This document shows positions 1 through 8,341 of a DNA stretch of 64,000 nt, in pieces; the first letter of the stretch is position 1; each line of letters begins with the position of its first letter. Under the pieces are notes generated by a model, which saw nothing but the letters and a program-made list of their open reading frames with translations, made no database searches and had not been told where the DNA came from. The position numbers and the translations under genes were made by a program. The stretch comes from Protaetiibacter larvae (GTDB lineage: Bacteria; Actinomycetota; Actinomycetes; Actinomycetales; Microbacteriaceae), in NCBI RefSeq assembly GCF_008365275.1, contig NZ_CP043504.1:1240001-1304000 (forward strand), read 5' to 3'.

Positions 1-266
1 CTCCAGAAGGTGGCGAGGATCACCGGGTCGCCGAGCGCGCCGAGGTTGTCGAGGGTGAAGGCGCCGTCCGCGTCGAACAGGCCGGAGGCGAGCGCGAGCA
101 CCGTGGGGAGGGCGAGGAACACGACCACGTAGGCGGCGAACGGCACGAGCCCCAGCCACGCGAGCAGGCGCGACGCGCCCCGACGGGGCGGAGCGGTCGG
201 CTCCACCCCGTCGAGGGTTGCGGTTCGATCCGGTTGCGGATCGCTCACCACGGTCGCGTTGTTCAC
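1..266 (-). CDS. ABC transporter permease, N-terminal part (cut by window edge)
   Basis: This is the first 88 codons of an ABC importer inner-membrane permease. A polar N-terminus is followed by one clear membrane segment at about residues 32-52 (WLGLVPFAAYVVVFLALPTV), typical of the first helix of MalF/PotB-type permeases. The GTG at 266 overlaps the stop of the upstream lipoprotein gene as GTGA, so the two are translationally coupled. GTG codons at 251 and 248 are alternative starts. The coupled lipoprotein suggests uptake of a small anion, cation or polyamine, but this fragment does not show the substrate. The rest of the operon lies outside the window. Confidence 0.85.
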   Translation of the reverse strand, partial: MNNATVVSDPQPDRTATLDGVEPTAPPRRGASRLLAWLGLVPFAAYVVVFLALPTVLALASGLFDADGAFTLDNLGALGDPVILATFW

Positions 267-1390
267 TGAACCGCGGCCGCCCACTTCTCGCCGAGCAGGG
301 TGCCGGCGGCCGTGGACTGCGCCTCGGACGGCACGACGACGGTCGTCGGTGCGGCGGGGAGCGCTGCCGCGGCGTCCGCGTCGATCGTCCCGGCGGCGGT
401 CATGGCCTCCATGCGCGCGGGGCGGGCGCCGCCCTTGAGCCACAGGTTCTGACCCTCGTCGCTGTACAGGAACTCCTGCCAGAGCCGTGCGGCAGCCGGG
501 TGCGGGGCGTTCTTGTTGACGGCCTGGTTGTAGTAGCCCGCGTAGCCGGTGCCGGGGAACACCCGCACCTTCCATGCCTTGTTGTCGGCGACGTGCGTCG
601 CGTTGAGGTAGTCCCAGTCGAAGACGACGGGGGTCTCGCCGCTCGCGATGGTGGCGCTCGTCACGTCGAGCTTCAGCATGTTGCCGGCCTTGTTGAGCTC
701 GCTGAAGAAGTCGATGCCGGGCTGGAAGTCGTCGAGGTCTCCGCCCGACTGCACGGTCGCGAGCCCGACGGCCGCGAAGGCCGCGCCGGCCTGGGTCGGG
801 TCGCCGTTGATGGCGACCGAGGCCTTGTAGTCCGATCCGAGCAGGTCGTCGAGGCTCTCCGGCTCCGGGAACTTGGACGAGTCGTAGCCGATCGACATGT
901 ACCCGCCGTAGTCGCCGACGAACAGTCCCGTCGACTCCTTCAGCGCGTCGGGGATGTCGTCCCAGGTCTGCACCTTGTAGGGCGCGAACACGTCGGTGTT
1001 CTGCAGGGCGACGGTGAGGCCGAGGTCGAAGACGTCGGGGGCGGTGTCGAGCCCCTCGTTGGTCTTGGCGGCCTGGATCTCTTCGGCGCTGGAGATGTCG
1101 GGCGAGGACTCGTTGACCGTGATCTCGGGGTACTTGGCCTTGAAGGCGTCGATGACCGCGCCGTAGTTGGCCCAGTCGCGGGGGAGCGCGATGACGTTGA
1201 GCGCGCCCTCCTTCTTGGCGGCGGCCTCGAGGTCGGCGAAGGTGCCGAAGTCGGCGACGCTCGTCGCGGTCGCCGCCTTGCTGTCGCCGGCGGCGGGGGC
1301 GTCGCCCGCGCACGCGGTGAGCGCGAGGGTCGCCGCCGCGACGACGGCGAGGCCGGCGCCCAGGCGGGGGGTGCGGAGAAGGGTTGTCAT
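263..1390 (-). CDS. ABC transporter substrate-binding lipoprotein
   Basis: 375-residue secreted lipoprotein. It has a short basic start, a hydrophobic segment and a lipobox ending LTACAG, so Cys26 or so would carry the lipid anchor. The mature part begins with a segment of the type found in periplasmic binding proteins for Fe3+, thiamine, putrescine or phosphonates (AAKKEGALNVIALP) and keeps two-lobe features such as GYMSIGYDSSKF and the late LWQEFLYSDEGQNLWLKGG. The gene is first in a minus-strand operon and overlaps the permease gene. The start ATG is chosen because it precedes the signal peptide directly; the frame stays open far upstream without coding character. Substrate unknown. Confidence 0.9.
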   Translation of the reverse strand: MTTLLRTPRLGAGLAVVAAATLALTACAGDAPAAGDSKAATATSVADFGTFADLEAAAKKEGALNVIALPRDWANYGAVIDAFKAKYPEITVNESSPDISSAEEIQAAKTNEGLDTAPDVFDLGLTVALQNTDVFAPYKVQTWDDIPDALKESTGLFVGDYGGYMSIGYDSSKFPEPESLDDLLGSDYKASVAINGDPTQAGAAFAAVGLATVQSGGDLDDFQPGIDFFSELNKAGNMLKLDVTSATIASGETPVVFDWDYLNATHVADNKAWKVRVFPGTGYAGYYNQAVNKNAPHPAAARLWQEFLYSDEGQNLWLKGGARPARMEAMTAAGTIDADAAAALPAAPTTVVVPSEAQSTAAGTLLGEKWAAAVQ

Positions 1391-1555
1391 GGGGATGCTG
1401 TTCCTCTCGGTGGGTTCGCGCCGCGGCGCGGGTCGCGGGTGACGCGACGAACGCGACCGTATGCACGCCCGGTGACGGAAACGCCCGGCCGGGGTGAACA
1501 GCGCATGCTGTCGCGGTGACCAGCGGGTGTCCCCTTCGCGGAATACGCCCGCGCC

Positions 1556-1561
1556 TACACT
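1556..1561 (+). promoter_or_regulatory. -10 element of the AI-2E family gene, leaderless spacing
   Basis: TACACT ends exactly 6 nt before the GTG start at 1568, so transcription should begin at or next to the start codon. No ribosome binding site is present between them. Confidence 0.55.
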
Positions 1562-1567
1562 GGTTCC

Positions 1568-2761
1568 GTGGCCTTCGGATTCCGCAGCGATCGTGCTCGC
1601 GACGAGGAGGCGCGCCGCCAGGTCGACGCCCACGTCGCCGACTCCGTGGCGCCCGGGATGCGGATCGCCGCCGCCTGGTCGTGGCGCGTGCTCGTCGTGG
1701 CCGGGGTCGTGGCGCTCGTGCTGTTCCTCGTCGTGCAGTTGCGCTACATCGTCGTGCCCCTCCTGGTGGCGATGCTGCTCGCGGCGCTGCTCGTGCCGTT
1801 CTCGAACTGGCTGCAGCGGCACCGCTGGCCGAGGTGGCTCGCGATCGCCGTGAGCGAGGTCGGCATCCTCGCGATCCTCACGGGCCTCATCTGGCTCACG
1901 GTGCGCACCATCATCAGCGGCTACCCGGCGCTCGTCGACCAGACGCTGCTGCGCTGGGAGGATCTCAAGCAGTTCCTCCTCGATTCGCCCCTGCACCTCT
2001 CCGCCGACGACATCAACGCCTGGGCGGAGGGCTTCCTCGAGAGCCTGCGTGCCGACACGAGCGCCCTCTGGTCGAGCGCGCTCGCCTTCGGCTCGGGGCT
2101 CGGCCACTTCCTGGCCGGGCTGCTGCTCGTGCTCTTCGCGACCCTGTTCATCCTCATCGACGGCCGCGGCATCTGGAACTGGATCGTGCGGCTCTTCCCG
2201 CGCAACGCCCGCGCCGCGCTCGTCGGCGGGGGTGAGGCCGGCTGGATCACCCTCTCGACCTTCGTGCGCGTGCAGGTGCTCGTGGCCTTCATCGACGCCG
2301 TCGGCATCGGGCTCGGCGCCTTCATCCTGGGGCTGTTCTACGGTGGTTTCCCGCTCGTGATCCCGATCGCGATCGTCGTGTTCCTCGGCTCCTTCATCCC
2401 CGTCGTCGGCGCGGTCGTCTCGGGGGCGATCGCGGTGTTCGTCGCGCTCGTGTTCATGGGGCCGTGGCAGGCCTTCGTGATGCTGCTCATCGTGATCGGC
2501 GTGCAGCAGCTCGAAGGCCACGTGCTGCAGCCCTTCCTGGTCGGCAACGCCGTCAAGATCCACCCGCTCGCGGTCGTCATCGTGGTCGCGGCCGGCGGAT
2601 TCCTCGCCGGGATCCCGGGGGCGCTGTTCGCGGTTCCGCTCGCCGCCACCCTCAACGCGATCATCGGCTACATCGCCCGCGGCGACTGGCGCACCCACCC
2701 GCATCCGAGTGTCGCGGATGTCATCCCCCCGACGAGAGGCCGAACCGCCCGTGACCGCTGA
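1568..2761 (+). CDS. AI-2E family transporter (PerM-like membrane protein)
   Basis: 397-residue polytopic membrane protein of the AI-2E/PerM family, a group linked to efflux or exchange of small molecules including autoinducer-2 and, in some members, sodium. About eight hydrophobic segments are visible: a pair near residues 37-75, a long one near 90-120, and a C-terminal block containing IPIAIVVFLGSFIPVVGAVV and the family motif EGHVLQPFLVGNAVKIHPL. The GTG start sits 6 nt after a TACACT box, which fits a leaderless message. Its last codons overlap the ilvA start by 11 nt, so the two are probably cotranscribed. The substrate cannot be read from the sequence. Confidence 0.9.
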   Translation: MAFGFRSDRARDEEARRQVDAHVADSVAPGMRIAAAWSWRVLVVAGVVALVLFLVVQLRYIVVPLLVAMLLAALLVPFSNWLQRHRWPRWLAIAVSEVGILAILTGLIWLTVRTIISGYPALVDQTLLRWEDLKQFLLDSPLHLSADDINAWAEGFLESLRADTSALWSSALAFGSGLGHFLAGLLLVLFATLFILIDGRGIWNWIVRLFPRNARAALVGGGEAGWITLSTFVRVQVLVAFIDAVGIGLGAFILGLFYGGFPLVIPIAIVVFLGSFIPVVGAVVSGAIAVFVALVFMGPWQAFVMLLIVIGVQQLEGHVLQPFLVGNAVKIHPLAVVIVVAAGGFLAGIPGALFAVPLAATLNAIIGYIARGDWRTHPHPSVADVIPPTRGRTARDR

Positions 2762-3989
2762 GCTGCCCGGACCCTCCCTCGCCGAGATCCGTGCCGCGCG
2801 CGAGCGCGCGTCCGCGGTCGCCGTCGTCACCCCGATGGACGAGTCGCGCTTCCTCTCCGACATCCTCGGGCAGCCCGTGCACCTCAAGGCCGAGAGCCTG
2901 CAGCGCACCGGTTCGTACAAGATCCGCGGTGCCTACAACCGGCTCTCCCAGCTGACCGAGGAGGAGCGCGCCCGGGGCGTCGTGGCGGCGTCCGCCGGCA
3001 ACCACGCGCAGGGGGTGGCGCTCGCGGCGCGCGAGCTGGGCATCGCCGCGACGATCTTCATGCCGCTCGGCGTGGCCCTGCCGAAGCTGCAGGCCACCCG
3101 CAACTACGGTGCCGAGGTGATCCTGCACGGGCATGTCGTCGACGAGACCCTGCAGGCGGCCGCCGAGTTCGCGGAGCGCACGGGGGCCGTCATCATTCCG
3201 CCGTTCGACCATCCGGATGTGGTGGCGGGGCAGGGCGGGCTGGCGCTCGAGATCCTCGAGCAGCTTCCCGAGGTGGCGAACGTCATCGTGCCGATCGGCG
3301 GGGGCGGGCTCATCGCGGGGGTCGCCTCGGCCTTCGCCCAGCTGGAGCCGGAGCTGGGGCGGCGGGTGACCGTGATCGGCGTGCAGGCGGAGAACGCGGC
3401 CGCGTACCCGCCGTCGCTCGCCGCGGGCGAGCTCGTCTCGGTGACGACCGCGCCGACGATCGCCGACGGCATCGCCGTGGGGCGCCCGGGCGCGCTCAAC
3501 TTCGCGATCATCCGCGAGGCGGTGGACCGCGTCGTCACCGTCGGCGACGACGACACCGCCCGCGCGCTCGTCGTGCTGCTCGAGCGCGCGAAGCTCGTGG
3601 TCGAGCCGGCGGGCGCCGTGGGCGTCGCGGCGGTGCTCACCGAGCAGATCGACGTCGACGGCCCCACCGTGATCCTGCTGTCGGGCGGCAACATCGACCC
3701 CATGGTCATGGAGCGGGTGATCAGCCGCGGCCTCGCCGCCTCGCACCGCTACCTGAAGGTCAACATCCCGCTGCCGGACCGCCCGGGGCAGTTGGCCCGG
3801 ATCGCCGAGATCATCGCCGAGGCGAACGCCAACGTCGTCGAGGTGCTGCACACCCGGCACGGCTACGGGCTGCTCATCAGCGAGGTCGAGATCGAGATCC
3901 ACATGGAGACCCGCGGCGCGGAGCACGCCGAACTCGTGCTGCGCCGCCTGCGCGACGCCGGCTACCGGCCGCGCGTCGACCCGGTCTGA
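2751..3989 (+). CDS. ilvA: Threonine ammonia-lyase
   Basis: 412-residue PLP enzyme that deaminates L-threonine to 2-oxobutanoate, the first step toward isoleucine. The PLP lysine is Lys57 in TGSYKIRGA, and the glycine-rich phosphate loop is IGGGGLIAG. Residues from about 334 to the end form one ACT domain (NIPLPDRPGQLARIAEII). This short single-ACT architecture is common in actinobacteria and resembles the catabolic form in length. The GTG at 2751 overlaps the upstream stop and follows GAGAGG. An upstream in-frame start at 2709 would add 14 residues that do not look conserved. Confidence 0.93.
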   Translation: MTAELPGPSLAEIRAARERASAVAVVTPMDESRFLSDILGQPVHLKAESLQRTGSYKIRGAYNRLSQLTEEERARGVVAASAGNHAQGVALAARELGIAATIFMPLGVALPKLQATRNYGAEVILHGHVVDETLQAAAEFAERTGAVIIPPFDHPDVVAGQGGLALEILEQLPEVANVIVPIGGGGLIAGVASAFAQLEPELGRRVTVIGVQAENAAAYPPSLAAGELVSVTTAPTIADGIAVGRPGALNFAIIREAVDRVVTVGDDDTARALVVLLERAKLVVEPAGAVGVAAVLTEQIDVDGPTVILLSGGNIDPMVMERVISRGLAASHRYLKVNIPLPDRPGQLARIAEIIAEANANVVEVLHTRHGYGLLISEVEIEIHMETRGAEHAELVLRRLRDAGYRPRVDPV

Positions 3990-3992
3990 CTC

Positions 3993-4064
3993 TCTCCCCG
4001 AAAGTACGTGCTTCTGGGCCCTCAACCCCGGGAAACACCCCAGAAGCGCGTACTTTCGGGGAGA
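3993..4064. repeat. Long palindrome between ilvA and greA (26-bp stem)
   Basis: Arms 3993-4018 and 4039-4064 pair over 26 bp with one G-T pair and a 20-nt loop. The genes on both sides converge here, so it may act as a bidirectional terminator, but it lacks a T-run. The arm sequence CTCCCCGAAAGTACGT is repeated in a second palindrome at 9716-9765. Confidence 0.75.
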
Positions 4065-4070
4065 CGGGGC

Positions 4071-4553
4071 TCAGCCGGTGTAGGTCTCCACGGCGACGAT
4101 CCGCACCGTGATCTGCTTGCCCGAGGGTGCGGCGTAGCTGGTCTCCTGACCGATCTCGAGGCCCAGGATCGCCTGTCCGAGCGGGCTCGTGGCGGGGTAG
4201 ACGTCGAGGTCGGAGCCGTCGGCGATCTCGCGGCTGCCGAGCAGGAAGGTGCTGTCGTCGCCGGCGATGTTCGCCGTCACCACGGTGCCCACCTCGACGA
4301 CGCCGTGGCTCTCCGGCGGCTCGCCGATGGTCGCGGTGCGCAGCAGCTCGGTGAGCTGACGGATGCGCGCCTCGATCTTGCCCTGCTCGTCCTTGGCGGC
4401 GTGGTAGCCGCCGTTCTCCTTGAGGTCGCCCTCCTCACGGGCCGCCTCGATCTTCTTCGCGATGTCGACCCGCGCAGGACCCTCCAGCTCGGCGAGCTCC
4501 GCCTTGAGGCGCTCAGCGGACTCCGGGGTCAGCCACGTCGTGGTCTCGGCCAT
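4071..4553 (-). CDS. greA: Transcription elongation factor GreA
   Basis: 160-residue factor that rescues backtracked RNA polymerase by stimulating transcript cleavage. The N-terminal coiled coil spans about residues 1-77 and carries the acidic tip in AREEGDLKENGGYHAAKDEQ. The C-terminal FKBP-like domain has ATSPLGQAILG followed by GQETSYAAPSGK. Length and motifs are normal. It lies 69 bp downstream of the DUF4307 gene on the same strand, and a 9-bp hairpin occupies the gap. Confidence 0.96.
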   Translation of the reverse strand: MAETTTWLTPESAERLKAELAELEGPARVDIAKKIEAAREEGDLKENGGYHAAKDEQGKIEARIRQLTELLRTATIGEPPESHGVVEVGTVVTANIAGDDSTFLLGSREIADGSDLDVYPATSPLGQAILGLEIGQETSYAAPSGKQITVRIVAVETYTG

Positions 4554-4574
4554 CGATGCTCCTTACAAACAATC

Positions 4575-4597
4575 GAGACCGGCACTCGGCCGGTCTC
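4575..4597 (-). promoter_or_regulatory. Hairpin in the greA leader
   Basis: GAGACCGGC (4575-4583) pairs with GCCGGTCTC (4589-4597) around a 5-nt loop. On the minus strand it lies between a possible -10 box (TAGGCT at about 4620-4625) and the greA start at 4553. It could be an attenuator or an mRNA-stabilising element. GreA autoregulates through its leader in other bacteria, so attenuation is a reasonable but unproven reading. Confidence 0.45.
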
Positions 4598-4622
4598 TGC
4601 AGGGTGTTGCGTTCGGGCCAGC

Positions 4623-5021
4623 CTAGGTCAGCCAGCATCGGTAGATCAACCCGCTCACGGCAGGCTCGCTCGTGCGCAGCGTCGTCGAGAGCCTCCGGCT
4701 GGTCGCCGTCGACGGCTCCACCTCGACGACCTTCCAGCCGACCACCGCGTGCTTCTCGCTGACCGCCTTCACCGCGCACGACACCGCCGATCCGGCGGGC
4801 GCGGTCAGCTCCCAGCGCACCTCGACCGAGCTCGGCGAGGTGGCCTCGAAACCGATGTCGTTGGTGTCGAGGGATGCCGCGGGGCCGAGCAGCCCCACCC
4901 AGATCACCCACGCGATCACGACCACCGCCACGCCGACGCCCGCGAGGATCGCGAGCAGGCGCAGGCGCGCCCGACGGCCGGGCGTCCGCCCGTACCTCGC
5001 GTCGAGTTCGCTCGCGGTCAT
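4623..5021 (-). CDS. DUF4307 domain membrane protein
   Basis: 132-residue protein with one membrane helix at about residues 20-45 (LLAILAGVGVAVVVIAWVIW) and an outward-facing beta-rich domain containing VEVRWELTAPAGSAVSCAVKA, the core of DUF4307. Found in actinobacteria beside greA; function unknown. An SD-like AAGGAG precedes the ATG. The gene is transcribed toward greA and away from the small membrane protein at 5080. Confidence 0.85.
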   Translation of the reverse strand: MTASELDARYGRTPGRRARLRLLAILAGVGVAVVVIAWVIWVGLLGPAASLDTNDIGFEATSPSSVEVRWELTAPAGSAVSCAVKAVSEKHAVVGWKVVEVEPSTATSRRLSTTLRTSEPAVSGLIYRCWLT

Positions 5022-5079
5022 GACTGCTCCTTGCGCCGATTACGCTGGAACCAGGCTATTCGGTTCGGGAAGGGCGACA

Positions 5080-5319
5080 GTGCTGCGGATCCTCTGGGCG
5101 GCGACCCCCAGCCCCACCCCGACCCTGCCCTTCGACGAGAACCTCGTGACACCGGGCGTCGTCGGCTTCTTCGTGACGCTCGGCCTCATCCTCGCCACGA
5201 TCGTCATCATCATCGACATGAACCGGCGCACGCGTCGCGTCCGCTACCGTGCCGAGATCGCCGAGCGGCTGGATGCCGAGGAGGCCGCCGCGGAGTCCGC
5301 CCCGCGCGACGACGACTGA
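5080..5319 (+). CDS. Small single-helix membrane protein, 79 aa
   Basis: Short protein with a polar N-terminus, one membrane helix (about residues 25-47, VVGFFVTLGLILATIVIIID) and a basic then acidic cytoplasmic tail (NRRTRRVRYRAEIAERL). The GTG at 5080 follows GGAAGGGCGACA. An upstream extension of the same frame would be antisense to DUF4307 and is rejected. Function unknown. Small proteins of this shape recur at this locus in related genera, which I recall rather than can show. Confidence 0.75.
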   Translation: MLRILWAATPSPTPTLPFDENLVTPGVVGFFVTLGLILATIVIIIDMNRRTRRVRYRAEIAERLDAEEAAAESAPRDDD

Positions 5320-5345
5320 CTCTCGACTCCGCTGTGTGCGCACTC

Positions 5346-5379
5346 GGTTCGCCGGGCGCACGCGCGCGGCCGGCGAACC
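5346..5379. terminator. Likely bidirectional terminator hairpin
   Basis: GGTTCGCCGG (5346-5355) pairs with CCGGCGAACC (5370-5379) between two convergent genes. There is no T-run, as is common for high-GC terminators. Confidence 0.5.
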
Positions 5380-5392
5380 GGCGCGCCGCGGA

Positions 5393-6088
5393 CTATCGCG
5401 GCGCCAACACGATCAGCAGGATCGCGGTCCAGTGGCACAGGAACGCGATCACCGTGCAGGCGTGGAACAGCTCGTGGAATCCGAACACGCCGGGGATCGG
5501 GTTCGGCCGCTTGAGCGCGTAGAACACGGCCCCCGTCGTGTAGGCCACGCCGCCCACCAGCACGAGCACCATCATCGCCACGTTCGCGTTCACGAGGTCG
5601 ACGACGTACATCATCGCCGCCCAGCCGAGGGCGACGTACAGCGGCACGTACAGCCAGCGCGGGGCCTTCAGCCAGAAGATCCGGAAGCCGATCCCGAGCA
5701 GCGCACCTCCCCAGACGAGCGACAGCAGCACGACGGCCTTGTCGGCGGGCAGCGCGCACACCGCGAGCGGGGTGTAGGTGCCGGCGATGAGCAGGAAGAT
5801 GTTGGAGTGGTCGAGGCGCCGGAACACCGCCTTCACCTTGGGTGACCAGTTGAAGCGGTGGTAGGTCGCCGAGATGCCGAACAGCAGGAGCGAGCTGGCC
5901 ATGAACACGGCGGACGCCCACTTCGCGGCGGCTCCGTCGGCGAGGCAGATGAGCACGATGCCGAGGGCGATCGCGAGAGGGAAGGTTCCGGCGTGAAGCC
6001 AGCCGCGCCAGGTGGGCTTGGTCTCGACCGGGGGATGGTCGAGTTCGTCCTCGAGCAGCGGCAGCTTCGGAAGGCCCGCTGCAGTCAT
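5393..6088 (-). CDS. Hemolysin III family (PAQR) membrane protein
   Basis: 231-residue seven-helix membrane protein of the HlyIII/TrhA branch of the PAQR superfamily. The predicted zinc-site motifs are all present: SATYHRF near residue 75, RLDHSNIF near 91, and GFHELFHACTV near 202. In bacteria these proteins affect membrane energetics and lipid homeostasis; cytolytic activity is not implied. The ATG lies 6 nt after a TAGGAT box. The gene converges with the small membrane protein at 5080 and diverges from uppS. Confidence 0.92.
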   Translation of the reverse strand: MTAAGLPKLPLLEDELDHPPVETKPTWRGWLHAGTFPLAIALGIVLICLADGAAAKWASAVFMASSLLLFGISATYHRFNWSPKVKAVFRRLDHSNIFLLIAGTYTPLAVCALPADKAVVLLSLVWGGALLGIGFRIFWLKAPRWLYVPLYVALGWAAMMYVVDLVNANVAMMVLVLVGGVAYTTGAVFYALKRPNPIPGVFGFHELFHACTVIAFLCHWTAILLIVLAPR

Positions 6089-6094
6089 GGCGCG

Positions 6095-6100
6095 ATCCTA
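6095..6100 (-). promoter_or_regulatory. -10 element of the hemolysin III gene, leaderless spacing
   Basis: On the minus strand TAGGAT is followed by 6 nt and then the ATG at 6088. Confidence 0.55.
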
Positions 6101-6160
6101 TGGGCGCGACGTGCGCGCAGCCTGGGAGTCCACTGGATCGCGGCTGGGCACCGGGTCGGC

Positions 6161-6166
6161 TACCGT
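6161..6166 (+). promoter_or_regulatory. -10 element of uppS, leaderless spacing
   Basis: TACCGT is followed by exactly 6 nt and the GTG at 6173. This box also supports the choice of start codon. Confidence 0.55.
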
Positions 6167-6172
6167 AGCTCC

Positions 6173-6958
6173 GTGACCGAGCGGCAGGAGCCCGGGGGCT
6201 CCGGCCCCCTGTACGGCCTGTATCAGGCACGCCTGCGCAGGCAGCTGCAGGGCGCCGAGCTGCCGCACCATGTCGCCATGATCATCGACGGCAACCGCCG
6301 CTGGGCCCGTGAGCGGGCGCTCGAGACGGCGGCCCACGGCCACCGCGCGGGCGCCGAGAAGATGCGCGAGTTCCTCGGCTGGTGCGACGAGCTCGGCATC
6401 CGGGTCGTCACGATCTACCTGCTGTCGACCGACAACCTCTCCGGCCGGTCGAGCGACGAGCTCGACCAGCTGTTCGAGATCATCGCCGACCTCGCCGACG
6501 ATCTCTCGCGCGCGGCGGATTGGCGCATCCAGCACGTCGGCACCACCGAGGGGCTGCCCGGGCCGCTCGTGGCCGCGCTGCGGGCCGCCGAGGATCGCAC
6601 GATCGGCAACCGGGGACTGCACGTGAACCTCGCGGTCGGCTACGGCGGACGACGCGAGATCGCGGACGCCATGCGCAGCATCGTGCGCAGCCACGGCGAC
6701 GCGGGCGGCACGATCGAGGAGCTCGCCGGCATCCTCACGCCCGAGCTGATCGGCGAGCACCTGTACACGCAGGGCCAGCCGGATCCCGACCTCATCATCC
6801 GCACCTCGGGCGAGCAGCGGCTCTCCGACTTCATGCTGTGGCAGTCGGCGCACAGCGAGTTCTACTTCGTGGAGGCGCTCGGCCCCGACCTGCGCGAGGT
6901 CGACTTCCTGCGCGCCCTGCGCTCCTACGCCACGCGCCACCGCCGCTACGGACAGTGA
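6173..6958 (+). CDS. uppS: Isoprenyl (cis-prenyl) diphosphate synthase
   Basis: 261-residue cis-prenyltransferase that condenses isopentenyl diphosphate units into the polyprenyl diphosphate carrier for cell-wall synthesis. The catalytic Asp39 lies in MIIDGNRRWA. The C-terminal signature TSGEQRLSDFMLWQ and SEFYFVEA are intact. Actinobacteria often carry two such enzymes (short-chain Z-farnesyl and decaprenyl); the sequence alone does not settle which product is made here. A class V aminotransferase follows after 13 nt. Confidence 0.94.
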   Translation: MTERQEPGGSGPLYGLYQARLRRQLQGAELPHHVAMIIDGNRRWARERALETAAHGHRAGAEKMREFLGWCDELGIRVVTIYLLSTDNLSGRSSDELDQLFEIIADLADDLSRAADWRIQHVGTTEGLPGPLVAALRAAEDRTIGNRGLHVNLAVGYGGRREIADAMRSIVRSHGDAGGTIEELAGILTPELIGEHLYTQGQPDPDLIIRTSGEQRLSDFMLWQSAHSEFYFVEALGPDLREVDFLRALRSYATRHRRYGQ

Positions 6959-6971
6959 GGCCACCCACCCC

Positions 6972-8099
6972 ATGCCGCTTTCGATCGACGACTACGCCTC
7001 GCGCTTCCATGAGGAGCCCGGATACCTCGACTTCGCCGGAGTCGGCCCGATCGGCGACGCCGTGCAGGGCGAGATCGACGTGTTCGCGAGCGTGCTGTCG
7101 CGGGCACGGTTCGGCTCCTTCGCGCCGCTGTTCGCCCAGGACGCCCGCGTGCGCGAGGCGGTCGCCGCCGCATCGGGATTCGCCCCCGGGCAGGTGGTGT
7201 TCCAGCCCAATACGAGCCAGGGGCTCATGCACGCGCTCTTCGGCATCACGGGCGGCGTCGCCCTGTCGCCCGCCGAGTTCCCCTCGCTGACCTTCGCCGC
7301 GGTGCGTTCGCAGCAGGCGCTCGGTGCGGCGTCGCCCCGATGGATCGAGACCGACCACGGGCGGGTGACGCCGGGCAACCTGCGCGACCAGCTCGACTCC
7401 TCCGTCTCGGCCGTCGCGGTGAGCCTCGTCGACTTCCGCACGGGCTACCTCGTCGACCTCGAGGGCATCCGGCAGGTGATCGGCGACCGGCTGCTGATCG
7501 TGGACGCCACCCAGGGCTTCGGCGTGGTCGACGCGCCCTACTCGGTGGCGGATGTGGTGGCGGCCGGGGGTCAGAAGTGGCCGCGCGCGGGCTGGGGCAC
7601 CGGGTTCCTCGCGCTGTCGGATCGTGCGCTCGAGCGGCTGACCCCGGTGTGGTCGGGCTTCACGGGCACCGACGCGGAAGGTCTCGTGGTCGACGAGGTG
7701 CCGGAGCCGGCCCGCGACGCGCGCGCCTTCCGGGTGAGCAACCCCGACCCGATCGCCCAAGCCCGTTTCGCGGCGGCGCTCGAGGAGATCGCCGAGGCGG
7801 GTGTGCCCGCGATCGCCGCCCGGATCGCGGAGCGCGTGAGCGACGTCATCGACGTGACCGACGAGTTCGGGCTGCCGATCGTGTCGCCGCGCGCCGAGGC
7901 GGAGCGGGCGGGGATCGTCGTGATCGAGCCCGACGCCGACCACCTCACCGTGCTGTCGGCGGCGCTGCACAACCACGGCATCAGCTGCACCATCCGGGGC
8001 GGCACCGTGCGGCTCGCGCCGCACGCCTCCACCGACGCCGAGACGCTCGCGATGCTGCGCTCGGCGCTCATGTCGTTCGCGACCGCCGTCGGCCGCTGA
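6972..8099 (+). CDS. Aminotransferase class V-fold PLP enzyme
   Basis: 375-residue fold-type I PLP enzyme. The cofactor lysine is Lys202 in GGQKWPRAGWG and the PLP-ring aspartate is Asp178 in DATQGFG, both typical of the cysteine desulfurase/isopenicillin epimerase superfamily. There is no desulfurase catalytic cysteine loop, so a generic aminotransferase or lyase is more likely. Substrate unknown. It sits 13 nt after uppS and is likely in the same operon. Confidence 0.85.
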   Translation: MPLSIDDYASRFHEEPGYLDFAGVGPIGDAVQGEIDVFASVLSRARFGSFAPLFAQDARVREAVAAASGFAPGQVVFQPNTSQGLMHALFGITGGVALSPAEFPSLTFAAVRSQQALGAASPRWIETDHGRVTPGNLRDQLDSSVSAVAVSLVDFRTGYLVDLEGIRQVIGDRLLIVDATQGFGVVDAPYSVADVVAAGGQKWPRAGWGTGFLALSDRALERLTPVWSGFTGTDAEGLVVDEVPEPARDARAFRVSNPDPIAQARFAAALEEIAEAGVPAIAARIAERVSDVIDVTDEFGLPIVSPRAEAERAGIVVIEPDADHLTVLSAALHNHGISCTIRGGTVRLAPHASTDAETLAMLRSALMSFATAVGR

Positions 8100-8341
8100 G
8101 CCGCCCGGCGAGGGATCGCACCGCGCCCCCATCCCGGCGTGTCTCGCGCACCGTGCGACCCCTCGGGTTCACGAACTCGTAACACAGTGGGTGCGTGTCG
8201 TGGTCCGGGGCGGGCGCGGGGCGGGCTTAGCGTCAGGACATCAGGCACCGTGCCTGGTCGGAGCGGCCACACACGTTCGCATCCGTCGAGCCCCTGGCCG
8301 ATCCGCGACAGGATCCGGGTGGCATCCCACCCGGGGATGGA

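Noticed and set aside
1391-2920. Long minus-strand extension of the first lipoprotein frame
   Set aside because: The lipoprotein signal peptide begins at 1390; the upstream open frame is antisense to the AI-2E gene and low-complexity.
8100-8341. Possible c-di-AMP (ydaO-type) riboswitch upstream of phoH
   Set aside because: Several GC-rich stems exist but the conserved core elements of that riboswitch class could not be found.
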